64,000 nucleotides of DNA from an uncultured bacterium (GTDB taxonomy: Bacteria; Verrucomicrobiota; Lentisphaeria; Victivallales; UBA1829): positions 56,550 to 120,549 of the forward strand of contig CASFTV010000011.1 of the NCBI GenBank assembly GCA_949297765.1, given 5' to 3'. How positions within the stretch are numbered: position 1 is the first letter of the stretch; every line of letters starts with the position of its first letter. This document shows, piece after piece, positions 43,901 to 52,704 of this stretch. Made by a program: the position numbers and the translations under genes. The notes below the pieces were generated by a model. The model did no database searches. It was given only the letters and a program-made list of their open reading frames with translations, and was not told the origin of the DNA.

Positions 43901-45467
43901 CCGGATAAACAAACAGCCCCTTTCCCCAGTCGTCCGACCGAAACTCCGCCTTCTCCTTCCCCGTGAAAAGGCGGAACGCCTGCCGGGGAGAGAGAATCTT
44001 CCCGTTCGCCTCTGTTCCGATCCGCAGCAGAAGCGATTCGGTCTTTCCGTCCGTCCGGACAAAAATCAGCGGAGAGATGTTCCGGGTGAATTTGACGATG
44101 CAATGCTCCAGCTTTTCCCCCTTTTCATTCCGGATTTCAAGACGGTTCCAGCTCTTTTTTTCGTCGAAGAAAAGTTCCGCCGGAAATTTCGCCTTTGCCA
44201 TCTCCAGTTTCAGCTGCTCGAGAGGCAGAACGGTCAAAACGGCTTTTTTCCCGAGCGGAACCTTCCACTCCAGCCCGGCAGAGTCGTCTACCGCCTTCCG
44301 GAAATCCCCCGCCGTAACGGCAACCAGTCCGAACAGCACGTTTCCGCCCGCGGACGCAATCGAAACCGAACGGACCATCGCAGGCTTCTCCCACTTCAAC
44401 ACCGTCGAATACAATCCGATCTCCCCATTGACTCCTCCGCTTTTCCATGCGACTTCCGCATTCGGGAGAGATCCCGGATTCCACCAGTCGCCGGTCTGCC
44501 TTCCGACAACGAGCGGGAAACGCATCGTCTTCCCGTTTGCCGGGACCACCTCCACCGTTGCCGCCAAACTCCCCATCTTCGCCCACGCGCAGGCGTTCAG
44601 CAGCGCAATCGCATTGCACACCCGGTTCACAGGAAGAACAATCTTTTCCTTTCCAAACGGAGAATGCCTCCCCTTGAAGATCACACAGGAATGGCCGTCG
44701 TTCTTTTCCGGATCCAGAATCCGGAACGGCCAGGAGTGAAACGATTTCACCCCTGGAGAAAGAGCGCGGAGATCATTTTTCGGCCCCTGATCGGTCCATC
44801 CGCCTTTTCCATCTCCGGCAGTTTCATCGACAAACCCCATGTTTGCGGAGGAACGAAGAGAAATCGGATAAAACTGATTTGTCTCCTCCTCGGGCGGAAC
44901 CTCTCCGGCGGACCGGTAGTCGAAACTCAGCGTGACCTGCTTTCCGGCCTGGACCGGATAACCGAACGCGATCGACCCGTCATGCCACGCAAGCGCACAG
45001 GCATTGCCGGATTTCGCCAGCACCGGATTGAACAGAATCCGTCCCGGATACCGTGGTTCCCGCGCGACAAACGAAAATCCTTTTTTCCCCGCTTCAAAAT
45101 CCCCGTTCGGAATCAGCTTCCCATTAATCCTGACATTATCATACAACACACCTTCCGGCTTGTGACGCGTCATTTTCCCTCCCCGGATCTGAGGACCGAG
45201 AAGCGTAACCCTCACTCTTCCATCCTTTTCGGGCGTAAAGGAAACCTCCCCCTTCCTCCACTCATCCGCGGGGAGCAGCGTGGCACTCAAATACATTTTC
45301 ACATGCTGCGGCTTCTGCCACGTCCCATATCCGATCCGGACACCGGACTGCTCCGCAAACTTCAGCGGAATCGAAGGAACCCCGCTGATATCCACTCTGG
45401 CCGGATTCTGAGCCGAAAGAGCAAATCCAGCCAGTAAAACTCCAACGACAATCAAAGCTTTTTGCAT
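40965..45467 (-). CDS. Giant exported clan GH-A-like glycoside hydrolase
   Basis: 1500 residues with a signal peptide (MQKALIVVGVLLAGFALSAQ). The first 650 residues are beta-sandwich modules resembling carbohydrate-binding domains (GVLYDNVRINGKLIPNGDFE; KAYKIYAYSRSPENF). From about 740 to 1160 there is a TIM barrel with GYSTVRYMISTLPRTW, GLYLSLTLWHDNCFF, a candidate acid/base E891 in LIYEIENERTY and a candidate nucleophile E1095 in PVISREYGAN, as in GH5-type clan GH-A enzymes. A beta-rich C-terminus follows. AAAGGAT precedes the ATG. It is downstream of a pseudopilin and a GntR regulator on the same strand, with structured repeat A in the gap. Substrate unknown. Confidence 0.78.
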   Translation of the reverse strand: MQKALIVVGVLLAGFALSAQNPARVDISGVPSIPLKFAEQSGVRIGYGTWQKPQHVKMYLSATLLPADEWRKGEVSFTPEKDGRVRVTLLGPQIRGGKMTRHKPEGVLYDNVRINGKLIPNGDFEAGKKGFSFVAREPRYPGRILFNPVLAKSGNACALAWHDGSIAFGYPVQAGKQVTLSFDYRSAGEVPPEEETNQFYPISLRSSANMGFVDETAGDGKGGWTDQGPKNDLRALSPGVKSFHSWPFRILDPEKNDGHSCVIFKGRHSPFGKEKIVLPVNRVCNAIALLNACAWAKMGSLAATVEVVPANGKTMRFPLVVGRQTGDWWNPGSLPNAEVAWKSGGVNGEIGLYSTVLKWEKPAMVRSVSIASAGGNVLFGLVAVTAGDFRKAVDDSAGLEWKVPLGKKAVLTVLPLEQLKLEMAKAKFPAELFFDEKKSWNRLEIRNEKGEKLEHCIVKFTRNISPLIFVRTDGKTESLLLRIGTEANGKILSPRQAFRLFTGKEKAEFRSDDWGKGLFVYPEDVTLRQTRTVPDEDSFYNSAEAMNADAPEWIFSFELAEPKAYKIYAYSRSPENFTNHVFLSVDNGETIKVGGNYNLPSSFYWSGGERIFLKPGKHTIRIFSMSAKGRRKHLSLSRLFLSEDLRPPVQPGLAEELNALRKEGIFVWGMRTPVLLQKRVSRDPLARFTNANVSYPDLSSLTRELAIDRSGTLSPDGTEFRFKNGDRLPQIWGCNMGTGELYNLAQENRFGGDSLDRFLKRIKSMGYSTVRYMISTLPRTWSMNQNNYWMPLLSVHPLKFSPDFLTNLQKLIAACHRNGLYLSLTLWHDNCFFRDLGADRSNHAYIGFFHPEAIRRQKEIVRMILGTPNPYRDNLPPAKDPTLLIYEIENERTYVATFQMNNPSDWRKLPPATREILHDRWTAFLKKKYGNAENLKMNWKISSLAPHLVPGQTVETLENLDFPPTWNVKEWGNDSSDFKVKLDDLRITEASFGKEKLNNPMVSDGLEFMYELYRDYLKEMSSFARSLGFRGVITANGPDCELHYSQRAAANEVLDAVSGGTGYWNRSGYGFLRSLSWLAPMVYAAAPGKPVISREYGANLIFENSWWGNLIAASVQKAMGKAYLFNFALGYGTLQTSDWFYPEDNFEKRNGTNLNQDAHLYSHFANLASAIAVRSPDLGKPEFKLEIGFPLDNVCYAAPFRGYNKMTLNDFVPFLYTDSSVRTFGKTYDGNADLVVNEPSLPAGDYSRARNLFAIRPHSLRSRTGQTADAWFRGKMFQAEGFLDKTTELKAFYDALQKAGARLPVSFAEFGKVWRDAGNHLEIDTRSGTFRAETSTFSSFIGNLENGKTKMPKPFRLSGSGDAWSFFGKLPDSTSLFFAVMNGSIDLRGSGSLRYLFLGGRDLRVTIGGKPFLSLLGGHTVNLALKSENTSLADAPFVYVTFFRNRSTETPAELTFSRTIRKVEACGQDGTVLAELPATGKTFRNLWENGSRISCYKITF

Positions 45468-45514
45468 ACATTCATCCTTTCTGTAAACAACATGATCATC
45501 CCTCCATCGAAAGC

Positions 45515-45603
45515 GGAAAAATGCGAATGCATTTTTCTCGGGTCAAGGACTCTGTCCTTGTCGCGGTCCAGCGGCGAGACGCTGGTCGTGCGGAGCACGA
45601 AAT
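45515..45603. repeat. Dispersed structured repeat, copy A (four hairpins)
   Basis: Four consecutive perfect hairpins: AAAAATGC/GCATTTTT (45517-45536), CAAGGAC/GTCCTTG (45544-45560), CCAGCG/CGCTGG (45568-45585) and CGTGC/GCACG (45587-45599). It is nearly identical to 48449-48539, differing mainly in loop bases. It lies between a pseudopilin stop and the start of the giant hydrolase on the minus strand. It could be a REP-type element, a non-coding RNA or a processing/attenuation signal. A C6 run follows at 45609. Confidence 0.8.
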
Positions 45604-45629
45604 AAAAACCCCCCAAAAGATTCCAAACA

Positions 45630-46364
45630 TCATTCATACAAATTCCACGGATTGGATTCCGACCAGTTCGCCCGATTGAACGCTTTCGTCTCCGGAAGAT
45701 AGTAAATCTGCGTATAATGCGCCGCGCCGACTGAGGAGACATGCCCGTCAATAAACATGAGCATCGCCCGCTGCAGATGACGGGGATCCAGCACGGTGCC
45801 CTCATGAGCCTGCGTGTAAAGCAAGACCGCTGGGGCTGGGGATGAAGTGTTTCTATCCAGGGAATCCCCGCCGTAAATTTTCCGGGAGGGAGAAGAGATC
45901 CGGGACACTTTCAGTGCTCCTTTGGTAACCGCATAGTCCGATGTGATGAAGGAAATTCCGTATCCAATGTGGCACCAGGACGCATTCGGTTCTCCTCCAC
46001 TGTTCGGAAGACCCTTATTTTCCCGATAGTATGGTAAAAGATCCGATCGTGCGGGTAATTCGGGACAGGTCAAACTTTTCATATTCAAAAAGCGATTGGT
46101 AAAACAATAATAAGTCCAATAATAGCCGCTGTATCCGAAAGCTGTAGTGAATCGGGATGGCATGATGAAATCATCATAATTCTGCTGATACATCGTGGAT
46201 GTCAGCCCCACCTGCTTCAGATTTCCGGTACAGAGAACGCCTCTTGCCCGCATGCGCGCATTGTTCAGCGCCGGCAGAAGAAGGGCCGCAAGAATCGCGA
46301 TAATAGCAATTACAACAAGAAGTTCAATAAGAGTAAAATTCTTTTTCCCAATTCGTAAAATCAT
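45630..46364 (-). CDS. H-X9-DG type pseudopilin
   Basis: 244 residues. The leader MILRIGKKN is followed by [16 protein letters not shown] and [20 protein letters not shown]; the C-terminus has [15 protein letters not shown], a complete H-X9-DG. AAAGGAG lies 6 bp before the ATG. It is 32 bp downstream of the GntR gene and upstream of the giant hydrolase, so it belongs to that cassette. The centre (residues 60-190) is unlike the other copies of the window. Confidence 0.88.
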   Translation of the reverse strand: MILRIGKKNFTLIELLVVIAIIAILAALLLPALNNARMRARGVLCTGNLKQVGLTSTMYQQNYDDFIMPSRFTTAFGYSGYYWTYYCFTNRFLNMKSLTCPELPARSDLLPYYRENKGLPNSGGEPNASWCHIGYGISFITSDYAVTKGALKVSRISSPSRKIYGGDSLDRNTSSPAPAVLLYTQAHEGTVLDPRHLQRAMLMFIDGHVSSVGAAHYTQIYYLPETKAFNRANWSESNPWNLYE

Positions 46365-46396
46365 TGCCGACTCCTTTCATTATTTATTTTAAGATC

Positions 46397-47437
46397 TCAA
46401 TCCATCGTAAGCAAAGCCGGGTCATCCGGACAGCGGAGCAGCTGCGCGGGCACGGAAACATCACCGGTCACCGTTTCGCCGTTCATCTTCCGCTTCAGAA
46501 GGGCGATTGCCGCACGAACTTCTTTCCGTCGATCCGCCCGGATGAAATACCCCGTCCATTCATCATGCGCGGTATCCGGAACGTAATGATACAGCCAGAG
46601 GATTTTCCGCGCCCGCTCTTCGCCGTACCGTTCGACAATCACTCCCCGGAACAGTTCCAACATATCGGGATGAATCAGAATCCAGTCGGGACACCGCTTT
46701 GCAAACATCTCCCGGAGCAGTTCCGCCGTGACTGCGTTTTCCGTGAGACCCTCTGTCCCGGGAAAACGAATCAAGCCCGGCTTTGAACGAAAACTCCGGA
46801 AAAGATATTCTTCCGGATTGCTGAGATTCCAAGTCAAGATCTCCCGGTCGCGTCCCGTGATCCGGAACAGCTCCTCAATACACCCGTCCAGATCCGAAAC
46901 GACATTGGTCACACCCTCCCGGTAAATGCCCAGATTGACCAGCGGAAGAAGCTCATTCGCCGTTTCAACGATGAAATCCGGTGTTCCGAATGTCAGAAGG
47001 GCATCCAGATAATTGTGCTGAACCGTCATCCGCACATCCTCGGGCGTCAGCATGGTCGCCTCCACATTCCGGACATTCCATTCCGTCTGATACAGCTCGG
47101 CAAAAAAACATGCCAGCTCTCTCTGAATCGCCCGCGAATAGAAGAACAGATTGCAGTTCTGAACCATCAATCCGATCAGAGTGGAATTCTCATGCAGAAA
47201 AAAAGTCCTTTTCGGATTAATGAACGTCCCGCTTCCCTTCCGGGTGATCAGAACCCCTTCCGCCGTCAGCTGCTCCAGCGCAATACGGACCGAGGATCGC
47301 GCAATTCCGAACTCGCGGGCAAGCTCGTTCGACGAGGGAATCCGAACTGCCTGATTGCCCGTCCGAAACCGGATCGACATCACCCGGTGCCAGACTTTCT
47401 GCACATCCGATATGGTCTGCATAGATCGTTTTCTCAT
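46397..47437 (-). CDS. GntR/LacI-type transcriptional regulator
   Basis: 346 residues from ATG 47437 (AGGGG upstream). An N-terminal GntR winged helix (RIPSSNELAREFGIARSSVR, then LEQLTAEGVLITRKGSGTFI) is joined to a LacI-like periplasmic-binding-protein fold (LIGLMVQNCNLFFYSRAIQR, LDGCIEELFRITGR), as in AraR-type sugar regulators. It heads the GntR-pseudopilin-hydrolase cassette on the minus strand and probably represses it until an imported sugar binds. Alternative in-frame starts reach 47491 but these lie in the promoter. Confidence 0.88.
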   Translation of the reverse strand: MRKRSMQTISDVQKVWHRVMSIRFRTGNQAVRIPSSNELAREFGIARSSVRIALEQLTAEGVLITRKGSGTFINPKRTFFLHENSTLIGLMVQNCNLFFYSRAIQRELACFFAELYQTEWNVRNVEATMLTPEDVRMTVQHNYLDALLTFGTPDFIVETANELLPLVNLGIYREGVTNVVSDLDGCIEELFRITGRDREILTWNLSNPEEYLFRSFRSKPGLIRFPGTEGLTENAVTAELLREMFAKRCPDWILIHPDMLELFRGVIVERYGEERARKILWLYHYVPDTAHDEWTGYFIRADRRKEVRAAIALLKRKMNGETVTGDVSVPAQLLRCPDDPALLTMD

Positions 47438-47457
47438 AAAACAACCCCTATTCGCGC

Positions 47458-47474
47458 CAAGTACTGGCCAACTT
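47458..47474. promoter_or_regulatory. Operator-like site of the GntR cassette
   Basis: AAGT (47458-47461 region) and ACTT (47470-47474) face each other around ACTGGCCA, just downstream of the -10 box; an AGTACT and a TGGCCA palindrome are nested. Autorepression by the GntR protein is plausible. Confidence 0.35.
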
Positions 47475-47479
47475 TTATC

Positions 47480-47508
47480 ATTATACAACAAAAGCCCGGA
47501 AAAGTCAA
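47480..47508 (-). promoter_or_regulatory. Promoter of the GntR-pseudopilin-hydrolase cassette
   Basis: TTGACT (47503-47508), 17-bp spacer, consensus TATAAT (47480-47485) on the minus strand; the start codon is 43 bp downstream. Confidence 0.7.
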
Positions 47509-47575
47509 GAGGGGTGCGGAAAAAAAGCGGGAAATTCCTTTTCTGAAACAGAACAGCAAATCCGGGAAGGACGAT

Positions 47576-48352
47576 TCAACGATCGAGAGAATCGTCTTCC
47601 AGGATGCGGCGGTAGTTTTCCGCCTTCAGTTTTCCGCCGAGCTTGCGGAACGATTTTTCCGAAGAGGTTTTCCGGCCGGCGAGTTCGGGATTCAAAATCA
47701 TCGTTGCATGATTCAGATGCGCCATATAGCGGCTCAGTTCATGAACAGGAAGAAATTCCAGTTCATATCCTGCGGCAAGCAGGTGCTTCTGAATGGAGCT
47801 TCCCGCGCATTCGCCGTCGCCGAAGCCTTTGGTGAGCTGTTTCAGAAGATCGGTCCGGTAAAGCGCACAGTGACTCCGCAGGAAACGGAACTCCTTCCGT
47901 TTTTTTCCGATCAGCGATTTGAATCCGTCTTCGAGCGCTTTTCCGGCGGCCTTCCAGAGGGGAACCGTTTCCAGTTTCCAGCTTCCGACTCCGGCAATCT
48001 TTTCCGATCGCGTGATATGATCCATCAGATACTCCAGCCAGCCCGGATCATGAACAATCGTGTCGGTGTGCAGAGAGATCACATAAGGTGTATCCACTTC
48101 CTTCAATGCCAGATCCAGAGCGGAAGAGTGCATCAACGCCGGCGGCAAACCCTGAATTTCGGTGGCGGAGCGCTCAATCAGCCGGATCCACGGGAGACTG
48201 CGCAGATATTCCACAGACTCATCTCCGGAGGCGTTGTCCACTGCAAGAACCTGCAGCTTTGTAAAATCCGTATATTTCCGCAAAGAACGAAGACAAAGCC
48301 TGGTCAGTTCAGGCGTCTTGTAATTCGGTAAAAGAACAGTAATCAACATCAT
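47576..48352 (-). CDS. Family 2 glycosyltransferase
   Basis: 258 residues. [36 protein letters not shown] and the metal-binding acidic motif in [18 protein letters not shown] mark the GT-A fold of GT2. The C-terminal 60 residues are charged. The start is the first of two ATGs (48352, 48349); a purine-rich stretch upstream is the only ribosome site. It lies between two pseudopilin/hydrolase cassettes, on the minus strand, with repeat B in its upstream region. Transfers a sugar from a nucleotide donor; acceptor unknown. Confidence 0.88.
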   Translation of the reverse strand: MMLITVLLPNYKTPELTRLCLRSLRKYTDFTKLQVLAVDNASGDESVEYLRSLPWIRLIERSATEIQGLPPALMHSSALDLALKEVDTPYVISLHTDTIVHDPGWLEYLMDHITRSEKIAGVGSWKLETVPLWKAAGKALEDGFKSLIGKKRKEFRFLRSHCALYRTDLLKQLTKGFGDGECAGSSIQKHLLAAGYELEFLPVHELSRYMAHLNHATMILNPELAGRKTSSEKSFRKLGGKLKAENYRRILEDDSLDR

Positions 48353-48448
48353 TCCATATCCATTTCTCTTTTTAAGGAAATAACAATACCTTCTTTTCCC
48401 GATAAATCAAGCCGCAGGACAAATTTTCCAGAATTTCCTGCCCGATAC

Positions 48449-48539
48449 GGAAAAATGCGGCAGCATTTTTCTCGGGTCAAGGACAGGGTGTCCTTGTCGC
48501 GGTCCAGCGGCGAGACGCTGGTCGTGCGAAGCACGAAAT
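48449..48539. repeat. Dispersed structured repeat, copy B (four hairpins)
   Basis: Same element as 45515-45603 in the same orientation: AAAAATGC/GCATTTTT (48451-48470), CAAGGAC/GTCCTTG (48478-48496), CCAGCG/CGCTGG (48504-48521) and CGTGC/GCACG (48523-48535). All stem bases are identical to copy A; loops 1, 2 and 4 differ. It occupies part of the 321-bp divergent gap between the glycosyltransferase and the next pseudopilin. A C10 run follows at 48557-48566. Confidence 0.8.
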
Positions 48540-48610
48540 CCCCTTTACAAATTCCACCCCCCCCCCGAAACCATTTGCAGTTTTTTGCGGAAGATTTTTC
48601 TTTTTCCCTC

Positions 48611-48639
48611 TTGCCAGAACACCGGAAATGCAGTATAAT
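48611..48639 (+). promoter_or_regulatory. Promoter of the third pseudopilin cassette
   Basis: TTGCCA (48611-48616), 17-bp spacer, consensus TATAAT (48634-48639), with the start codon 35 bp downstream and AGGAGA between. Confidence 0.65.
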
Positions 48640-48673
48640 TTATAAAAGAACGCCAAGACAGGAGAAAAAAACC

Positions 48674-49432
48674 ATGAAAACGAAATCAAAATTCACCCTT
48701 ATTGAACTTCTGGTCGTCGTTGCGATTATTGCCATTCTTGCCGGTCTTCTTCTTCCCGCTTTGAATTCCGCAAGGGAGAAAGCCCGTACGATCAGCTGCG
48801 TCAACACCATGAAACAGCTATCTCTCGGCGTGATCGGATACCTGAACAACAACAACGACACGATCTCTCTGATGACCGTTGACTGGAAAATGTACTGTTA
48901 CGCAAACATTGACCGGGACGGCCATGAATCCTATGTTTTTGACTCCCTGGGGATGAAAAAAGGCATTTGCCCGAAATTTGCTTCGGTTCCTGTCTCCAAA
49001 GTGTGCCAGTCCGCATTTGACAAAGCTTTCCCGTTTGCTTCACAGACCTATATAAAATACTGCAATACCTATTCCGAGTGTCCCAAAAAGGTAAAACATT
49101 TTACCTTTTTCGGGTTGTATGGAATGCGGGTCGACAACAATACCTATTCCGCCGTTTCCGATGGCAGTTTCTGGTCTCATAAAATGAACCGATTGAAAAT
49201 GCCGTCTTCCTCCGCTTTCTGGTCGGAAGGAGTCATGCAGTTCCAGAAAACTTCCGCACTCAGCGACCTTTCCAAAACGGATTTCGGCGTGTGGAGCCAT
49301 CAGAACAGAACGACCGTCCTTTATTTCGACGGCCACGTCGGCAGTGTCGGCTGCGGAACTGTTACCTGCTCCCATGCGATGCCGCAGGCCGGGTGTTCGA
49401 GCTGCCGCTTCTGGTTCCCCTACTGGCAATAA
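48674..49432 (+). CDS. H-X9-DG type pseudopilin
   Basis: 252 residues from ATG 48674 with AGGAGA upstream; the ORF extended leftwards to 48455 would run through the promoter and repeat B and is rejected. The leader MKTKSK precedes [16 protein letters not shown] and [20 protein letters not shown]; the C-terminus has [15 protein letters not shown], a full H-X9-DG, and then a cysteine-rich tail ([20 protein letters not shown]) unlike the other copies. It is 20 bp upstream of the 1080-residue hydrolase-like gene. Confidence 0.88.
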   Translation: MKTKSKFTLIELLVVVAIIAILAGLLLPALNSAREKARTISCVNTMKQLSLGVIGYLNNNNDTISLMTVDWKMYCYANIDRDGHESYVFDSLGMKKGICPKFASVPVSKVCQSAFDKAFPFASQTYIKYCNTYSECPKKVKHFTFFGLYGMRVDNNTYSAVSDGSFWSHKMNRLKMPSSSAFWSEGVMQFQKTSALSDLSKTDFGVWSHQNRTTVLYFDGHVGSVGCGTVTCSHAMPQAGCSSCRFWFPYWQ

Positions 49433-49452
49433 AAAAATCATGGAGAAAAAGC

Positions 49453-52400
49453 ATGAAGAAAACTCTGTTCAGCATTTTTCTGGCGGGCGTTTCGTTTGTT
49501 CTGGCCGGGAATGAACTTCTGCATCAATGGCGTTTCACAGAATCGAAGGTTCCGGGCATGCAGTATCCGCCCGGAAACGTGACGTTCCGGATTGCGGAGC
49601 TCAAAACTCCGGACGGCGACCCCTGCGGAGAATTCACCATCCGGAAAACCTCGCCGAAAAATGTGCCGTGGAGCATCCAGATCAATTTTTCCTCCAGACA
49701 GAAAATCGTTCCGGGGACACGGTACCGCTATTCCTTCTTCATCTGCGGGACCCCGGGCGGAAAGATGAGCGCAAACTGCACACAAAACCGGAAACCGTGG
49801 AAAAAAATCGGAAATTCCGAAATCCGTTTTCTCCTGGATTCCGAATGGAGAAAAATCGAGAAGGAATTCACCGCGGATCTGGACGATGACGCTTCCATCC
49901 GCACGCCGATGCTGATGGCGGGAGCCCTTCCGCAGGGAAGCGTGTTCCGGATCGGCGGCGTGAAACTGGAAAAAGTGGAAAATTTCCTTCCGCTGGCCTT
50001 GAATCCGGAATGGACGCTGTTTCTGCCGACGGACGGAAAAGCGCTCCGTCCGGAGGAGCTGACCGCGGTTCCTCAAAGCATCGGCGGTTCCACAGGACGG
50101 AAGGTGGTCCTGAAAGACAATGTCCTGAATCTGCTGGACTTTGCAAAAACATCCCGGGAAAAAACCCCCGCCATTCTGTTCAATGAATTTGAATCAAAGG
50201 AGGACGGGATCATGCAGGTCGGATGCGCGGCCGACTACTGGTTTGAATTTTATGTCAACGGAGAACGGATCTATGACACGCTGGTTACGGGCAACCGGGA
50301 AACCGGCTATCTTCCGACCGACCATGTGTTCAATTTTCCCGTGAAAAAAGGGAAAAATCAAATAGCCGTCCGTGTACTGAGCGGCTCGGCGGGCTGGAAA
50401 TTCGTCTGCGGAAAAGTCCCGTTCCGGCAAAAGATCAGCCGGATCACCGAGATCAAACGCGGAAAAGAGTGGCGCCCCGTGAAGATGGATTCCGTCCAGT
50501 GGAAGCACATCACACCGCAGAGAATCCGTCAGTGGAAACGGATTCCCGGGTCCGCGCTCGATCTTTCCCAGTATGTGAAACGGTACGATATCGACCGCTG
50601 CGGCCGTCTGAAATCCGATTCCTGCGGCCGTCTCTATTTTGAATCAAATCCCGGTGTTCCGGTCCGTCTGCGCGGATTCAACTTCGTCCCGGGAGGCTGG
50701 ACGCACAGTTTCTACAAGTTCTCAAAAGCGGAGATCGAAGAGTTCGCCGATCAGATTTATCTGGCCGGAATGAATGTCCTCCGTTTCCATTTCCTGGACG
50801 ACGCCCTTTCCGGGAACGCCGGACTGCCCAAATCGGCAAAATACCGCAAATCCCTTGCGGAAGTCCCGATGGCACAGAACGTGAACGAGCTGAAAATTGA
50901 TCCGAACTTCGCCGACCGCTACTACTACCTGCTCAAATGCCTGCGCGATCGCGGAATCTATGTGATGCTCGATATTTCCACCGCGCCCGGCATGTTCACC
51001 GGAGCCGTCTATTTCGATGATTCCACCTATGCCCGGTACCGTCTTTTTTCCGATGTCCGCTACCGGAACCACTGGAAAGCCGCCTTCGACTTTCTCCTGA
51101 AACGTCCGAATCCCTACACCGGAAAGGCGCTGATCGACGATCCCCAGCTGATCGGCATCACCTTCTTCAACGAACAGGAACATCTGTTCAATTTCAACAA
51201 AAACGACAAGAGCGTCCTGTTCACCCCGGAATGGCGGAAATACCGGAATCCTTCCAATCCGGCGTCGGTTCCCGCATTCAGCGGCGCGCTGCTTCGCTCC
51301 TCCGGACCGGACGGCGCCGCCGCACGGAAATTTCTCCGTCAGCAGATTGCCTCCCTGAACGCATTCTATCTGAAGGTGGTGAAGGAATCCGGATTTCAGG
51401 GATTTGTCACGAACTGGGATATGTTCATGCGGAATCTGGAAGGCGATGCCCGCAAAGAGTTCAACGCCGTGGCCATGCACACCTATTTTGCCCATCCGAA
51501 CAGCGTTCCGCTCTATCCGCCGAACTACCGCCAGCGTCTGAACTACGGGAAATGGCTGAAAGGGAAAATGGTCGCCGTTTCCCAGTCCAGCTCCCTGACG
51601 CTCACCAACAACTACATCGGACGGGCCGCGGTAACGCGCGTGCTCGGAAAACCGTTCTTCATGACAGAATTCTCTCACTGCGGCTACAACCGCTTTGCCC
51701 ATGAAGAGGCACCGATGTGGGCCGCATACGCCAGCCTTCAGGACTGGCAGATGCTGACACCTCATGCGAATCTGATCAAGTTGTATTATCAGCCGTTCCA
51801 GCCCGGGGTGTTCGATTCGGGAGAAAATCTTTCCAGCGTGATGACCTCGCTGTTCTGCGCGTTCGGCTGGCAGAGAGGCGATATTCAGAGCGCAAAACAC
51901 GCCGTCTCCTTCCACGTTCCGGAACGCGTTCTGGAATCGCCCCAGTATATCGGAGCGATCGGAAGCTCCTGCAACGCTCTGTTCCTGCTCACCCGGATCG
52001 GCTCCGATTATCAGAATGCAAACAATCCGGCCGCAACCCTGAATCTGGTCCCGAAACTGTTCACCGGAGCCACCAGCATGGGAATGTGGGTGATGCTGAA
52101 CGAAGAGAAGGAAAAAAATCTTGCCCTCCTCCGTGACCATGTGACAACCCTCCGTCAGAACGGAATCCTCCCCGCCGGAAACCGGACCAGCGTGGAACGC
52201 GGAATCTTCGAAAGCGAAACCGGAGAAATCCGCATGGATGTACAGAAACACACTCTGACGATTGATGCTCCGAAATTCCAGGCGGCAGTCCTGAAAAAAA
52301 GCGAACCGGTGACGCTGTCAACACTCTCCGTAAAATCCGTCAGCACGCCATGCACCATCGCGGCGATCTCGCTGAACAACAACAAAACGGTCAGGGATTC

Positions 52401-52695
52401 CGACCGCCTTCTCGTTGTGATCGGAACCATGTTCTCCGCGGAAAACGCCGTATTTTCCACCGAGAATTTCGATGCGGAACTGGATGTCGGCGACATGCAG
52501 CAGGTCATCCGGTCCGGGAAATTCGAATTCTCCCTGAAAACCAGCCGGAAAAAACTCCCCCGGATCTACGCTCTGAATCTGAACGGCTCCCATGAACGGG
52601 AAATCCCGGCCTCCTTGAAAAACGGCGAACTCATCTTCTCTCTCGACACCTCTTCTCTGGAATATGGAACCCCCTATTTTGAAATTCTCTACTGA
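49453..52695 (+). CDS. Large exported clan GH-A-like glycoside hydrolase
   Basis: 1080 residues from ATG 49453 (TGGAGA upstream) with a signal peptide (MKKTLFSIFLAGVSFVLAG). Residues 25-200 form a CBM-like beta-sandwich; 230-330 another. The barrel spans about 410-830: GMNVLRFHFLDDAL, GIYVMLDISTAPGMF, candidate acid/base E574 in ITFFNEQEHLF, and candidate nucleophile E739 in FFMTEFSHCGYNR. A beta-rich tail completes it. The same plan as the 1500-residue protein in minus orientation, though sequences are only distantly alike. It follows a pseudopilin and precedes an ADP-ribosylglycohydrolase-like gene. Substrate unknown. Confidence 0.78.
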   Translation: MKKTLFSIFLAGVSFVLAGNELLHQWRFTESKVPGMQYPPGNVTFRIAELKTPDGDPCGEFTIRKTSPKNVPWSIQINFSSRQKIVPGTRYRYSFFICGTPGGKMSANCTQNRKPWKKIGNSEIRFLLDSEWRKIEKEFTADLDDDASIRTPMLMAGALPQGSVFRIGGVKLEKVENFLPLALNPEWTLFLPTDGKALRPEELTAVPQSIGGSTGRKVVLKDNVLNLLDFAKTSREKTPAILFNEFESKEDGIMQVGCAADYWFEFYVNGERIYDTLVTGNRETGYLPTDHVFNFPVKKGKNQIAVRVLSGSAGWKFVCGKVPFRQKISRITEIKRGKEWRPVKMDSVQWKHITPQRIRQWKRIPGSALDLSQYVKRYDIDRCGRLKSDSCGRLYFESNPGVPVRLRGFNFVPGGWTHSFYKFSKAEIEEFADQIYLAGMNVLRFHFLDDALSGNAGLPKSAKYRKSLAEVPMAQNVNELKIDPNFADRYYYLLKCLRDRGIYVMLDISTAPGMFTGAVYFDDSTYARYRLFSDVRYRNHWKAAFDFLLKRPNPYTGKALIDDPQLIGITFFNEQEHLFNFNKNDKSVLFTPEWRKYRNPSNPASVPAFSGALLRSSGPDGAAARKFLRQQIASLNAFYLKVVKESGFQGFVTNWDMFMRNLEGDARKEFNAVAMHTYFAHPNSVPLYPPNYRQRLNYGKWLKGKMVAVSQSSSLTLTNNYIGRAAVTRVLGKPFFMTEFSHCGYNRFAHEEAPMWAAYASLQDWQMLTPHANLIKLYYQPFQPGVFDSGENLSSVMTSLFCAFGWQRGDIQSAKHAVSFHVPERVLESPQYIGAIGSSCNALFLLTRIGSDYQNANNPAATLNLVPKLFTGATSMGMWVMLNEEKEKNLALLRDHVTTLRQNGILPAGNRTSVERGIFESETGEIRMDVQKHTLTIDAPKFQAAVLKKSEPVTLSTLSVKSVSTPCTIAAISLNNNKTVRDSDRLLVVIGTMFSAENAVFSTENFDAELDVGDMQQVIRSGKFEFSLKTSRKKLPRIYALNLNGSHEREIPASLKNGELIFSLDTSSLEYGTPYFEILY

Positions 52696-52704
52696 CCCCC
52701 TCCA

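Noticed and set aside
48349..48534. 61-codon minus-strand ORF across repeat B, and a similar frame at 45452-45805 across repeat A (shared peptide [14 protein letters not shown])
   Set aside because: The shared peptide is simply the translation of the structured repeat; no ribosome site and loop-only variation argue for a non-coding element.
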